DNA from: an uncultured Granulosicoccus sp.
GTDB lineage: Bacteria; Pseudomonadota; Gammaproteobacteria; Granulosicoccales; Granulosicoccaceae
Reading direction: 5' to 3'
DNA: 64,000 bases
NCBI GenBank assembly: GCA_937924505.1
Contig: CALDSR010000005.1
Span: 1 to 64,000, forward strand
Part shown: positions 26,655-35,250 of the stretch, piece after piece
How positions within the stretch are numbered: the first letter of the stretch is position 1
How the letters are laid out: each line of letters starts with the position of its first letter
The notes under the pieces: model-generated
What the model saw: the letters and a program-made list of their open reading frames with translations, nothing else
What the model was told of the DNA's origin: nothing
The model's database searches: none
Translations under genes and position numbers: made by a program

Positions 26655-27692
26655 TTACATTAACGATTCGGGGTTCTGGGCCTTCTTCCGTGCTTCGGCA
26701 AGGTCAACGACACCGCGATTGACAAGCTCTTTCAGATTTTGATCAAGCGTCTGCATACCAACGGCCTGACCGGTCTGAATAGCTGAGTACATCTGGGCTA
26801 CCTTGTCCTCACGAATCAGGTTACGAATCGCGGGTGTGCCGATCATGATTTCATGTGCTGCCACTCGACCGCCACCCTGCTTCTTCATCAGCGTCTGCGA
26901 AATTACCGCACGAAGCGACTCAGACAACATTGAACGAACCATTGGTTTCTCACCTGCCGGGAATACATCGACGATACGATCGACAGTTTTGGCAGCAGAA
27001 CTGGTATGCAAGGTACCAAAGACCAAGTGACCGGTTTCAGCTGCTGTCAGTGCCAGAGAGATCGTTTCCATATCGCGCATTTCACCAACCAGAATGACAT
27101 CCGGATCCTCACGCAATGCTGAACGAAGCGCCTCACTAAACCCAAATGTATCGCGATGGACTTCACGCTGATTGATCAAACATTTTTTGCTCTCATGAAC
27201 AAATTCAATTGGATCTTCAATGGTCAGAATATGACCAAGCTCAGACTCATTCTTGTAATCCATCATCCCGGCCAAAGTGGTTGACTTACCGGAACCCGTT
27301 GGGCCTGTAACCAGGACAATCCCTCGAGGAAACGCTGCGATCTCCTGAAATATCTTTGGCGCACCAAGCTGCTCGAGTGTCAGTATTTCAGTCGGAATAG
27401 TACGAAATACAGCACCACAGCCCCGGTTCTGATTAAAGGCATTGACACGAAATCGCGCGGTATCCGGTATTTCGAAAGAGAAGTCAGTTTCAAGTTTTTC
27501 TTCAAAATCCTTACGCTGTTTGTCGTTCATGATGTCATACACCATGGCCTGAACCGCGGCATGATCAAGCGCAGGTACATTGACCCGTCGCATATCGCCA
27601 TCGACGCGAATCATCGGCGGCAGACCTGCTGACAGGTGCATATCAGAGGCACCATTTTTGACGCCGAACGTCAAAAGCTGAGCGATATCCAT
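26655..27692 (-). CDS. pilT: Type IV pilus retraction ATPase PilT
   Basis: PilT disassembles pili at the inner membrane and powers twitching. The start region MDIAQLLTFGVKNGASDMH is close to the P. aeruginosa protein, which decides for the ATG at 27692 (AAAGG nine bases upstream) over the TTG one codon earlier. Walker A GPTGSGKST, Walker B VILVGEMRD, the His box GTLHTSSA and the AIRNLIRE motif needed for retraction are present. The gene is divergent from yggS. Together with the Pil-Chp operon it implies functional twitching motility. Confidence 0.96.
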   Translation of the reverse strand: MDIAQLLTFGVKNGASDMHLSAGLPPMIRVDGDMRRVNVPALDHAAVQAMVYDIMNDKQRKDFEEKLETDFSFEIPDTARFRVNAFNQNRGCGAVFRTIPTEILTLEQLGAPKIFQEIAAFPRGIVLVTGPTGSGKSTTLAGMMDYKNESELGHILTIEDPIEFVHESKKCLINQREVHRDTFGFSEALRSALREDPDVILVGEMRDMETISLALTAAETGHLVFGTLHTSSAAKTVDRIVDVFPAGEKPMVRSMLSESLRAVISQTLMKKQGGGRVAAHEIMIGTPAIRNLIREDKVAQMYSAIQTGQAVGMQTLDQNLKELVNRGVVDLAEARKKAQNPESLM

Positions 27693-27811
27693 CAAACTTT
27701 ACCTTTGGTTATGTACTGTGGCAGATGTCGGCAAGCAGCCGCGTTTTGTTAGGCTGTTCGCCGTGCGCTGCAAGAAACAAACGACAGAATCGACATTATG
27801 GAACTCGTAAC

Positions 27812-28507
27812 GTGACCCAACCCTCAATTTCAGTCATCAAGCAGCTCAACGACGTCCAGGCGCAAATCCGGCAACATGCATCCACCTATGGCCGTGACCC
27901 GAACACCATCGAACTCCTGGCCGTCAGCAAGCGAAAATCCGCTTCAGTCATTCAGGAGGCAGTCAACGCTGGCCAGACGTCCTTTGGTGAAAACTACGTT
28001 GATGAAGCTCTGGAAAAAATCAAGACGATCAATAATGCAAGTATCAGCTGGCATTTCATCGGCACCATCCAATCCCGAAAAACGGCCGATATCGCACAAC
28101 ACTTTGATTGGGCGCACAGCGTCGATCGCGAGAAAATCGCGACCCGATTGTCGACGCAACGTCCACCGGATCTCCCACCACTTGATATCTGCCTACAGAT
28201 CAACACTGACAACGAATCGACAAAAGCAGGAATACCCCCCGAGCAAGCGATGTCACTAGCAGATACCTGCGCACGACTGCCTGGCATAAATCTCCGCGGC
28301 CTGATGGCCATCCCGGCGCCACGGAACTCTCTTAAAGAGCAACGTCATGTTTTCCGTGATCTGAAACAGTGCTTTGACACGCTGAAATCTGCCCACCCCA
28401 CAATCGACACGCTGTCCATTGGCATGAGTCAGGACCTTGAAGCTGCCATCGCAGAGGGCGCGACAATCGTTCGTATCGGCACCGCCATATTTGGCGCACG
28501 AGAGTGA
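27812..28507 (+). CDS. yggS: YggS family PLP homeostasis protein
   Basis: This 231-residue protein has the fold of the alanine racemase N-domain and is a pyridoxal-phosphate carrier linked to vitamin B6 and amino-acid balance. The PLP lysine lies in LLAVSKRKS, and HFIGTIQSRK and SIGMSQDLEAAI are family motifs. The GTG at 27812 gives the family N-terminus. The frame is open further upstream from 27725, but that part has no homology I recognise. It is divergent from pilT, and proC follows two genes on. Confidence 0.92.
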   Translation: MTQPSISVIKQLNDVQAQIRQHASTYGRDPNTIELLAVSKRKSASVIQEAVNAGQTSFGENYVDEALEKIKTINNASISWHFIGTIQSRKTADIAQHFDWAHSVDREKIATRLSTQRPPDLPPLDICLQINTDNESTKAGIPPEQAMSLADTCARLPGINLRGLMAIPAPRNSLKEQRHVFRDLKQCFDTLKSAHPTIDTLSIGMSQDLEAAIAEGATIVRIGTAIFGARE

Positions 28508-28554
28508 AGCCAAACTTGTTAGACTGAAGGAGTTAACTGACCAAGGAATACTTT

Positions 28555-29664
28555 ATGGGTAACTCGCTTGCAGATGCTTACGACAAAGGCCAGAGCCTGT
28601 GGCTCGACTATATCCAGAAGAGTCTGCTTGACGGCGAGCTCCAGGCACTGATCCGTAATGACAAAATCATGGGCCTGACCTCCAACCCCGCCATATTTGA
28701 ACAAGCGATTGCCCAAACAACGGAATACGACGAGACCATCAGCAAGATCATTGAGGCCGAGCCCAGTATCAGTCAACTCGAGCTGTTCAACCATCTCGCT
28801 ATCGAGGACATTCAGGCCGCCGCAGACGCCTTTGCCGATACCTATAAACAAACTGACGGCATCGATGGCATGGTGAGCCTCGAGGTCACACCAGATCTTG
28901 CTCATGACGCCGAAGGCACGATAGCAATGGGGCTCGATCTTAACGCCCGCGTGCAGCGTCCAAACCTGATGATCAAGGTCCCCGGTACGAAAGCGGGTGT
29001 CACCGCCTTTGAGGTGCTGACGGCAGCTGGCGTCAATGTCAACGTCACCTTGTTGTTCTCGGTCTCTCGTTACCGCGAAATCGCCCAAGCCTACATCCGC
29101 GGCCTTGAACACCGCCTTGAACAAGGTGAAGCCATTGACAAGATCGCCTCGGTGGCGAGTTTCTTTGTCAGCCGTGTGGATAGCAGCGTGGACAAAGCCC
29201 TGGATGATTTGAACACGCCAGAGGCAATCGCCTTGAAAGGCAAGATCGCCATCGCCAATGCCAAGGTCGCCTACGGACATTTTGTCAATCTCTTCGGTAG
29301 CGAACAATTCAATAAATTGCGCGAAAAAGGCGCTCGTCCACAGCGCTTGCTCTGGGCCAGCACCGGTACCAAGAATCCAGACTACTCCGATGTCATGTAT
29401 GTCGAGGAACTGATCGGGCCCGATACCGTAAACACATTACCGCCCAAAACCATGGACGCCTTCCGTGATCATGGCGTCGCCGAAGCGCGTTTGCTCCAAG
29501 GCCTCGCAGATGCTCACAAGAGCATCTCAGCGCTCGCCGATGTTGGCGTGTCTCTGAACCACATCACCGACACACTTGAAGCCGACGGGATCAAGTCGTT
29601 CGCCGATGCATTTGATCGCCTGCTCGCCTCACTCGACGACAAACGCAAGCGTGTTTCCAGCTGA
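28555..29664 (+). CDS. tal: Transaldolase
   Basis: Transaldolase belongs to the non-oxidative pentose phosphate pathway and transfers dihydroxyacetone units between sugar phosphates. The 369-residue enzyme is of the longer type seen in actinobacteria and some gammaproteobacteria (start SLWLDYIQKSLLDGEL). The Schiff-base lysine is in MIKVPGTKAG, and GLTSNPAIFEQAI is the N-terminal signature. An AAGGA site lies 7 bases upstream. The TGA overlaps the proC ATG by one base. An inserted tal between yggS and proC is not part of the Pseudomonas order. Confidence 0.94.
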   Translation: MGNSLADAYDKGQSLWLDYIQKSLLDGELQALIRNDKIMGLTSNPAIFEQAIAQTTEYDETISKIIEAEPSISQLELFNHLAIEDIQAAADAFADTYKQTDGIDGMVSLEVTPDLAHDAEGTIAMGLDLNARVQRPNLMIKVPGTKAGVTAFEVLTAAGVNVNVTLLFSVSRYREIAQAYIRGLEHRLEQGEAIDKIASVASFFVSRVDSSVDKALDDLNTPEAIALKGKIAIANAKVAYGHFVNLFGSEQFNKLREKGARPQRLLWASTGTKNPDYSDVMYVEELIGPDTVNTLPPKTMDAFRDHGVAEARLLQGLADAHKSISALADVGVSLNHITDTLEADGIKSFADAFDRLLASLDDKRKRVSS

Positions 29665-30512
29665 TGCACTGGATTTTTATTGGTGCAGGCAACATGGCCA
29701 GCAGCCTTATCGGTGGCCTGATCGCTGCCGGTATTGATGCAGCGAGCATCCAGGTGGTCGACCCGGATGCCGTGGCCCTGTCCCGCGCCAAAGCCCGGTT
29801 CAAAATAAGCCCGGCGACCAACATCAACACGGCGCTGTCCGCGTACCCGGAGGATTCAGGCATCGTTCTCGCGGTAAAACCCCATATTGTCGAACCGGTC
29901 TGCAACGAAATTAACGCGGCGCGCCATGCACCGAAACTACTGGTGTCAGTCGCTGCAGGCGTGCGCAGCACCAGCATGCAGTCCTGGCTCGGCGCAACAC
30001 CCATCGTGCGCTGCATGCCCAACACACCCGCATTGCTCGGGCTGGGAGCTACCGCACTCTATGCAACCGATAACTGCCATGAACAACAAAGGCAGGCTGC
30101 AGAAGAATTGTTAAATACCGCCGGCATCACACGCTGGGTGAGTGCCGAAGCGCAACTCGACGCCATAACCGCACTGTCCGGCAGTGGTCCCGCTTACTTC
30201 TTCTATCTGATTGAGCATATGACCGCAGCAGCCGTCAAGCTGGGACTTGACAAGGACACCGCGGAAACTTTCGCCAAAGAGACAGCCTTCGGTGCTGCCA
30301 GCATGGCAAGGACCGGCGACGATAGCCCGGCGACACTGCGAGAAAACGTCACATCAAAAGGCGGCACAACGGCAGCCGCCTTGTCCGCATTCAACGATGC
30401 CAATACACCTGCGATCATTGCCAGGGCCATGCAGGCCGCGAACGATCGTGCTGTCGAACTGGGCGATGATCTCGCCCCTGCAGGCGAAAATAACGGAGCC
30501 CATCCATGCTGA
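29664..30512 (+). CDS. proC: Pyrroline-5-carboxylate reductase
   Basis: ProC performs the last step of proline synthesis, reducing pyrroline-5-carboxylate with NAD(P)H. The 282-residue protein has the dinucleotide loop FIGAGNMASSLIGGL (residues 4-18) and the signature ALSGSGPAYFFYLIEHM with the GGTTAAALSAF segment. It is translationally coupled to tal upstream and overlaps yggT by 7 bases. Confidence 0.95.
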   Translation: MHWIFIGAGNMASSLIGGLIAAGIDAASIQVVDPDAVALSRAKARFKISPATNINTALSAYPEDSGIVLAVKPHIVEPVCNEINAARHAPKLLVSVAAGVRSTSMQSWLGATPIVRCMPNTPALLGLGATALYATDNCHEQQRQAAEELLNTAGITRWVSAEAQLDAITALSGSGPAYFFYLIEHMTAAAVKLGLDKDTAETFAKETAFGAASMARTGDDSPATLRENVTSKGGTTAAALSAFNDANTPAIIARAMQAANDRAVELGDDLAPAGENNGAHPC

Positions 30513-31111
30513 ACCCCGCGCAAAGTGCCATTGGATTCATCCTCGGCATCCTGTTTAACTTTTACGCCACAATCGTTGCAGCACGCTTCGTCATGCAATG
30601 GATGCGAGCTGACTATCACAATCCGTTTTCGCAAATGATCGTCAAATTGACGAACCCTGTACTGGTGCCGCTACGCCGGATCATTCCCAGCGTTCGACAA
30701 TACGACACCGCATCGCTCATTCTGTGTTTTGCCGTCCTGTTGTTGAAACTGCTGGTTTTCAAGGCACTCAATCTCGGTCAGGTTGCGGCCATGGGCTCTG
30801 TGATCACACCTGCTGCCGCGTCCACAGCCTCCCTGCCCATCATCAGCACGCTGGATGTCATTCATCAGCTGTTCAACGTTTTCATTTTCGCGTTGATCCT
30901 GAAGGCAATCCTGAGTTGGATACCACAAGGCGCCCATCATCCGATTCTCGGTTTGTTGGAACCGATTACTACCCCTGTCGTAAGACCCCTTCGCAACATC
31001 TTGCCACCTATCGGCGGACTCGATTTATCCGTGTTTTTCACGATTATCGGGCTCTTCGCGATCCGCATTTTCCTGATTGGAAGTTTGCAAAATATATTTG
31101 GAATTGGTTAA
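30506..31111 (+). CDS. yggT: YggT family membrane protein
   Basis: This is a 201-residue integral membrane protein with two YGGT repeats. The repeats start near residues 10 and 105, each with two hydrophobic helices and the motif NPxxxPLRxxIPS-like (TNPVLVPLRRIIPS and TTPVVRPLRNILPP). Its function is poorly known; links to osmotic tolerance and to division-site proteins have been suggested. It is the last gene of the yggS-tal-proC-yggT unit. Confidence 0.93.
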   Translation: MLNPAQSAIGFILGILFNFYATIVAARFVMQWMRADYHNPFSQMIVKLTNPVLVPLRRIIPSVRQYDTASLILCFAVLLLKLLVFKALNLGQVAAMGSVITPAAASTASLPIISTLDVIHQLFNVFIFALILKAILSWIPQGAHHPILGLLEPITTPVVRPLRNILPPIGGLDLSVFFTIIGLFAIRIFLIGSLQNIFGIG

Positions 31112-31157
31112 AAATCCCGCAAAAATACAGTCTTTTCTGAATCTGAATTCAGTTTTT

Positions 31158-31171
31158 ACTGTAAATACAGT
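31158..31171. promoter_or_regulatory. Palindrome ACTGT-AAAT-ACAGT upstream of HU-like gene (distal copy)
   Basis: The near-perfect 14-bp dyad ACTGTAAATACAGT is centred 173 bp before the HU-like start codon. It shares the core CTGTAWATACAG with a second dyad at 31267-31280. A perfect CTGAATTCAG dyad (31143-31152) and an ATACAGT half-site (about 31126) lie beside it. A paired operator is the simplest reading. Confidence 0.5.
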
Positions 31172-31266
31172 GATATTTACGATTTTTCATCTATAAGCCT
31201 TAGGCGCAGTGACAAGTTTTGTGTTAACTTTCGCGCGCTTTTGCAAATGGGGTAAGAACGGCAATA

Positions 31267-31280
31267 GCTGTATATACAGC
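31267..31280. promoter_or_regulatory. Palindrome GCTGTATATACAGC upstream of HU-like gene (proximal copy)
   Basis: This perfect 14-bp palindrome is centred 64 bp before the start codon, 109 bp from the related distal dyad. The LexA box of E. coli has a longer spacing between CTGT and ACAG, so this is not a standard SOS box. Confidence 0.5.
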
Positions 31281-31337
31281 GTTTGTTGCACCGCGCTAAC
31301 CACTCATCCATTCAATATTTTTAAAAGGGGATTCACC

Positions 31338-31727
31338 ATGGCGGCAAAGAAACGAGCCACCAAAAAAAAGGCAGCTGGCAAAAAGAAAGGTTCTGCCAAG
31401 AAACGCGCAGCCGCATCTGCGGTCAAGAAGCCACCAACCAAATCAGAAATTCTGACATCGATCGCTGATACCACTGAACTCAGCCGCAAGGAAGTCGCTT
31501 CAGTTTTCGATGCACTGGCTGACCTTATTCAAGACAACCTGAAGCCACGTGGCCCAGGCATGTTCAGCGTGCCCGGCCTGTTCAAGATCAAGGTTCGCAA
31601 AAAGCCAGCGACAAAAGCTCGCAAAGGCATTAACCCATTCACCGGTGAAGAGACCATGTTCAAGGCGAAGCCTGCCAGCAAGGTCGTCAAGGTTCTTCCT
31701 TTGAAAAACCTCAAAGATATGGTGTAG
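31338..31727 (+). CDS. HU/IHF-family DNA-binding protein with lysine-rich N-terminal tail
   Basis: This 129-residue protein has an HU-like domain (residues 36-129) with the recognisable arm region PGLFKIKVRKKPATKARKGINPFTG. The first 35 residues are an Ala/Lys-rich tail (KKRATKKKAAGKKKG) that resembles histone H1 tails. It should be a nucleoid-associated protein that bends or compacts DNA. The AAGGGG ribosome-binding site 7 bases before the ATG at 31338 decides the start. A strong hairpin follows the gene, so it is probably a single-gene transcript. Confidence 0.88.
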   Translation: MAAKKRATKKKAAGKKKGSAKKRAAASAVKKPPTKSEILTSIADTTELSRKEVASVFDALADLIQDNLKPRGPGMFSVPGLFKIKVRKKPATKARKGINPFTGEETMFKAKPASKVVKVLPLKNLKDMV

Positions 31728-31737
31728 TGATCGCTTG

Positions 31738-31765
31738 GCCCGCCGCCTGAATGCCGGCGGCGGGC
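31738..31765 (+). terminator. GC-rich terminator-like hairpin after the HU-like gene
   Basis: A perfect 10-bp GC-only stem (GCCCGCCGCC / GGCGGCGGGC) with an 8-base loop begins 11 bp after the stop codon. An A/T-rich stretch follows but no pure T-run. It should end or stabilise the HU-like mRNA. Confidence 0.55.
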
Positions 31766-32062
31766 TGCCAATATTGAATATTTGGATGAAGTTAACTGTA
31801 ATGTCATCCACACAACCGTCTGATAATCGGTAAATCACTCGGTCCCTAACCGGGAATTACGCTGAGACCCGCCCGTATCAAGGCCCTTACATCCTGTCAT
31901 GTTATTGACGGGAATTTCACGCTGCATATGGCGTCAATATTGATTCGTTGACGAGCCAACCCTCCTCGCAGGTAAACTCTGCGGCCGCCCTGCATTTTGG
32001 TACATCATGCCGGGCACAGGCCGATCAACAACCTGCTGTTTACGTAATAAGGATTGATCATT
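31766..32062 (+). promoter_or_regulatory. Intergenic region upstream of gspC with a weak candidate promoter
   Basis: No gene is visible in these 297 bases. A candidate promoter is TTGACG (31948-31953) and TAAACT (31973-31978), but the 19-bp spacer is long. An AAGGA ribosome-binding site at 32049-32053 serves gspC. Confidence 0.35.
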
Positions 32063-33010
32063 ATGAATGCGACTGCATCGGAAGCCATTGGGGCAAAGGC
32101 ACTGATGGGCAAAGGCTCAGCAGACGCTTCCTTACGTCTGCCGCGCTGGGTCAATACACTTCTGGTCGGCGGCATCGGAATAGCGCTGGCCCTGCTGACC
32201 ATCAAACTTCTACCTCAGAGCGAACGCGCGCCTCTGCCCCCAGTAGCAGCAGCCGACAGTGGTACCAGCAGAAACGCACCCACAACACTCGAACTCGCTC
32301 GGGTCATTGCATCAGTGCATTTGTTTGGCAATGCCGCTGAAAAGGTCGTCGAGAAGCCGCAGGAACGCGAGACAATCAAGGCTCCCGTTGTCGAAACCAA
32401 GCTGAATCTGCAGCTATCCGGTGTCTTCGCCTTCACACCTGCAGATCAGGCGATCGCTATCATCAGCGCAGGGTCAGGTGAACAAAATGCCTATGGCATT
32501 GGTGACAAGATCAGTAACGAGGTCACCCTGGTCGAAGTTCATGCGGATCATGTCGTGCTGCGAAACCGCGGCAAGCTTGAAAAGCTTGAATTGCCCGAGA
32601 ACGTCACCCCGATCGCCGTTCGCCCCGTCCAGACAGCTCAGCCGACGAGTTCGGCAAGCGCCAACGGCCAGGATTTAAGTCAACCGCTCGAGCTTCCCAC
32701 TAATCCAGGCGAGTTGCGCGACACACTCGCGCGCAACCCGGCCATGCTTGGACGCATCGTTGCGGCCGAACCGTATCAAGAAAACGGCAAGCTCGTTGGT
32801 TATCGCATTACCCCGAAGCAAAATCCGGAAATTCTCGAAGCTCAGGGTATTGTCGCCGGTGATGTCATTACCCGCGTCAACAACATCCAGTTGAATAGCC
32901 AGAAACAAGGTATCCGCGCGCTGAGAAATGCGGTGAAAGCCGAGAATCTTGAAGTCACCATTTTGCGCGATGGCATCGAAGTACCAATCAGCATTTCCCT
33001 CGCACAATGA
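32063..33010 (+). CDS. gspC: Type II secretion system protein GspC
   Basis: This is the inner-membrane clamp protein of the type II secretion system, connecting the pseudopilus platform to the GspD secretin. The 315 residues comprise a cytoplasmic N-terminus, a transmembrane helix (about 32-49), the homology region (about 75-170, LNLQLSGVFA) and a C-terminal PDZ-like domain (about 220-315, GIVAGDVITRVNNI). The ATG at 32063 with AAGGA nine bases upstream is preferred over the TTG at 32054. Confidence 0.88.
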   Translation: MNATASEAIGAKALMGKGSADASLRLPRWVNTLLVGGIGIALALLTIKLLPQSERAPLPPVAAADSGTSRNAPTTLELARVIASVHLFGNAAEKVVEKPQERETIKAPVVETKLNLQLSGVFAFTPADQAIAIISAGSGEQNAYGIGDKISNEVTLVEVHADHVVLRNRGKLEKLELPENVTPIAVRPVQTAQPTSSASANGQDLSQPLELPTNPGELRDTLARNPAMLGRIVAAEPYQENGKLVGYRITPKQNPEILEAQGIVAGDVITRVNNIQLNSQKQGIRALRNAVKAENLEVTILRDGIEVPISISLAQ

Positions 33011-33047
33011 ACAACTACACTTTCGACAGAGTGTGCATGAAACAATT

Positions 33048-35246
33048 ATGACAATGATCAAACAATGGTTTCGGAATGCGTGTCTTGTTGCGGCGTTTGT
33101 CAGCGTCGCAACGCTGTTGGCGCAACCCGCCGCGGCTCAGGAGGGCACGTTTACCCTGAACTTGAAAAACGCCGACATTCACTCGCTGATACAGACGGTT
33201 TCTCGTCAGTCTGGCCGTAATTTTGTGGTCGACCCACGGGTCAAAGCGCGGGTCACGGTTATCTCATCCAAACCACTGAACAGCGACGAACTGTACGAAA
33301 CTTTCTTGTCGGTTCTGCAAGTCCACGGCTATTCCGCAGTGCCCAGTGGAGACCTGATAAAAATCGTACCGGATGTCAACGCCAAGCAAGGCCCGGTTCC
33401 GGCTTACGATTCGACTTCGGGCAGCTCCGACCAACTGGTCACGCAAGTCATAAAAGTAGAAAACGTCCCGGCCGCCCAGCTGGTTCCGATTTTGCGCCCG
33501 CTTGTTCCACAACAAGGCCATCTGGCCGCCTACGCGGCGACAAACACCTTGATCGTCACAGATCGCGCTTCAAACATCGGTCGCCTGATCACCATCATCG
33601 ACGGCATTGACCGTGCCGACAACGACGAAGTCGAAGTCATCCAACTGCGACACGCCTCCGCCACCGAAACCATTCGCATCGTGCAATCGTTGCAGGAACG
33701 TGGCGGCCAGGGAGCTGGCGCGCCCGGCACCGTTCGTTTTGCCGCCGACGAGCGCACCAACAGTATCCTGTTGAGCGGCGACCAGGCAGCCCGTATACGC
33801 ATGCGCGGCTTGATCCTCAATCTCGACACACCAGTCCCGTCAGCCGGAAACACACGCGTCGTATACTTGAGTTACGCCAACGCGCCCGACCTTCTTGCCA
33901 TCCTGACAGGCGTCTCCGCAGGCCAGGCCCAGATTGGCACGGGTGGCGGTGACGACGATTCGGGCGGCAACACAGCGCAGGCTCCTGCCCCGTCGGTTGA
34001 TGCAAACGGTGTCCCGGTTCCTCAGACAGGCGTACCGACTGCCTCACTGGTCCGCCGCGCAACACAGCAAAACGATCGCCCCAATGTCGACATCCAGGCA
34101 GATGAAGACACCAACGCTTTGATCATCACCGCACCACCGGATGAAATGCGCAGCATCCTCGCCGTTATCGAACAACTCGATATTCGCCGCGCACAAGTGC
34201 TCGTCGAAGCGATCATCGCCGAATTGTCCGCAAACAACAGTACCCAGCTTGGGGTCAACTTCGCCGTTGATGGTTCCAGCGAAAACCGCCCTGTCGCAAT
34301 AACCAATCTCGGTGGTGCCACGCAGCAGTTGGCGGGGCAAATAGCAGCCGTCGACGCTGGCGGCGCCGCCGCACTCAGCGGCGGGTTATCACTCGCATTA
34401 GGGCGTTTCGGATCGGACGGCATAGACTTTGGCATCTTGCTCTCAGCCATTGCCTCCGATTCAGACAACAACATCCTGTCAACCCCGACCTTGGTCACGC
34501 TGGATAATCAGGAAGCGGAAATCGTCGTCGGTCAGAATGTTCCGTTTGTCACTGGTCAACAGCTGTCGGCATCCAACGATAACCCGTTTCAAACCATTGA
34601 ACGTCAGGATATTGGTATCAGCCTCAAGGTCAAGCCACAGATCAACGAAGGCGATAACATCAAGATGGATATCGAACAGGAAGTCTCCGATGTCAGCAAC
34701 ACCGCCATCACCGGCGCGACCGACATCACAACCAACACCAGAAGAATCAAGACAACGGTCCTGGTAGAAGATGGCCAGACTTTGGTCCTCGGTGGACTGA
34801 TTGATGATCAAATCAACGACACCCGCGACAAGATCCCCTTGCTCGGAGATATCCCTTTACTGGGCAGCCTGTTCCGCTATCGCACCACGAGCAAATTCAA
34901 GCGTAACCTGATGGTTTTTCTGCACCCCACTATCCTGCGAGACCCGGAAACGGCAGACTATTACAGTCGCAGCAAATACGAGGATCAACGCACCGCTCAA
35001 CGCGGCCTGTTCCCTGGAAGAGAAAGTACCGGAGAAACTGTACGCCCGAGCTTGCCTGATTTACACCTCTACTTCGATGGCAAACGTGTCAATGACGAAA
35101 GGGACACGCTGAATACAATCGTGCCAACCTCCAGTCTTTCCAATCCTGAACGGCTGCCGCTGATCGACAGCCTGCCAAAACAGGCCAACGCAGGTGAAAA
35201 CGGCGCAGATACTGCATTGATAGGCCCGTTTGACACTGTAGACTAG
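33048..35246 (+). CDS. gspD: Type II secretion system secretin GspD
   Basis: GspD forms the multimeric outer-membrane channel of the T2SS. The protein is 732 residues. A signal peptide (first 29, ending PAAAQ) precedes the N0 domain (TFTLNLKNADIHSLIQTV), N1-N3 domains, and the secretin core with VPFVTGQQ and the C-terminal PLLGDIPLLGSLFR signature. About 90 residues follow the core and may bind a pilotin or GspC. The ATG at 33048 precedes the signal peptide; the frame is open upstream into gspC but without coding character. It lies 37 bp after gspC. Confidence 0.94.
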   Translation: MTMIKQWFRNACLVAAFVSVATLLAQPAAAQEGTFTLNLKNADIHSLIQTVSRQSGRNFVVDPRVKARVTVISSKPLNSDELYETFLSVLQVHGYSAVPSGDLIKIVPDVNAKQGPVPAYDSTSGSSDQLVTQVIKVENVPAAQLVPILRPLVPQQGHLAAYAATNTLIVTDRASNIGRLITIIDGIDRADNDEVEVIQLRHASATETIRIVQSLQERGGQGAGAPGTVRFAADERTNSILLSGDQAARIRMRGLILNLDTPVPSAGNTRVVYLSYANAPDLLAILTGVSAGQAQIGTGGGDDDSGGNTAQAPAPSVDANGVPVPQTGVPTASLVRRATQQNDRPNVDIQADEDTNALIITAPPDEMRSILAVIEQLDIRRAQVLVEAIIAELSANNSTQLGVNFAVDGSSENRPVAITNLGGATQQLAGQIAAVDAGGAAALSGGLSLALGRFGSDGIDFGILLSAIASDSDNNILSTPTLVTLDNQEAEIVVGQNVPFVTGQQLSASNDNPFQTIERQDIGISLKVKPQINEGDNIKMDIEQEVSDVSNTAITGATDITTNTRRIKTTVLVEDGQTLVLGGLIDDQINDTRDKIPLLGDIPLLGSLFRYRTTSKFKRNLMVFLHPTILRDPETADYYSRSKYEDQRTAQRGLFPGRESTGETVRPSLPDLHLYFDGKRVNDERDTLNTIVPTSSLSNPERLPLIDSLPKQANAGENGADTALIGPFDTVD

Positions 35247-35250
35247 TCAC

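Noticed and set aside
31158..31280. LexA (SOS) boxes upstream of the HU-like gene
   Set aside because: The CTGT and ACAG half-sites are 4 bases apart, not 8 as in the E. coli LexA box, so the SOS reading does not hold.
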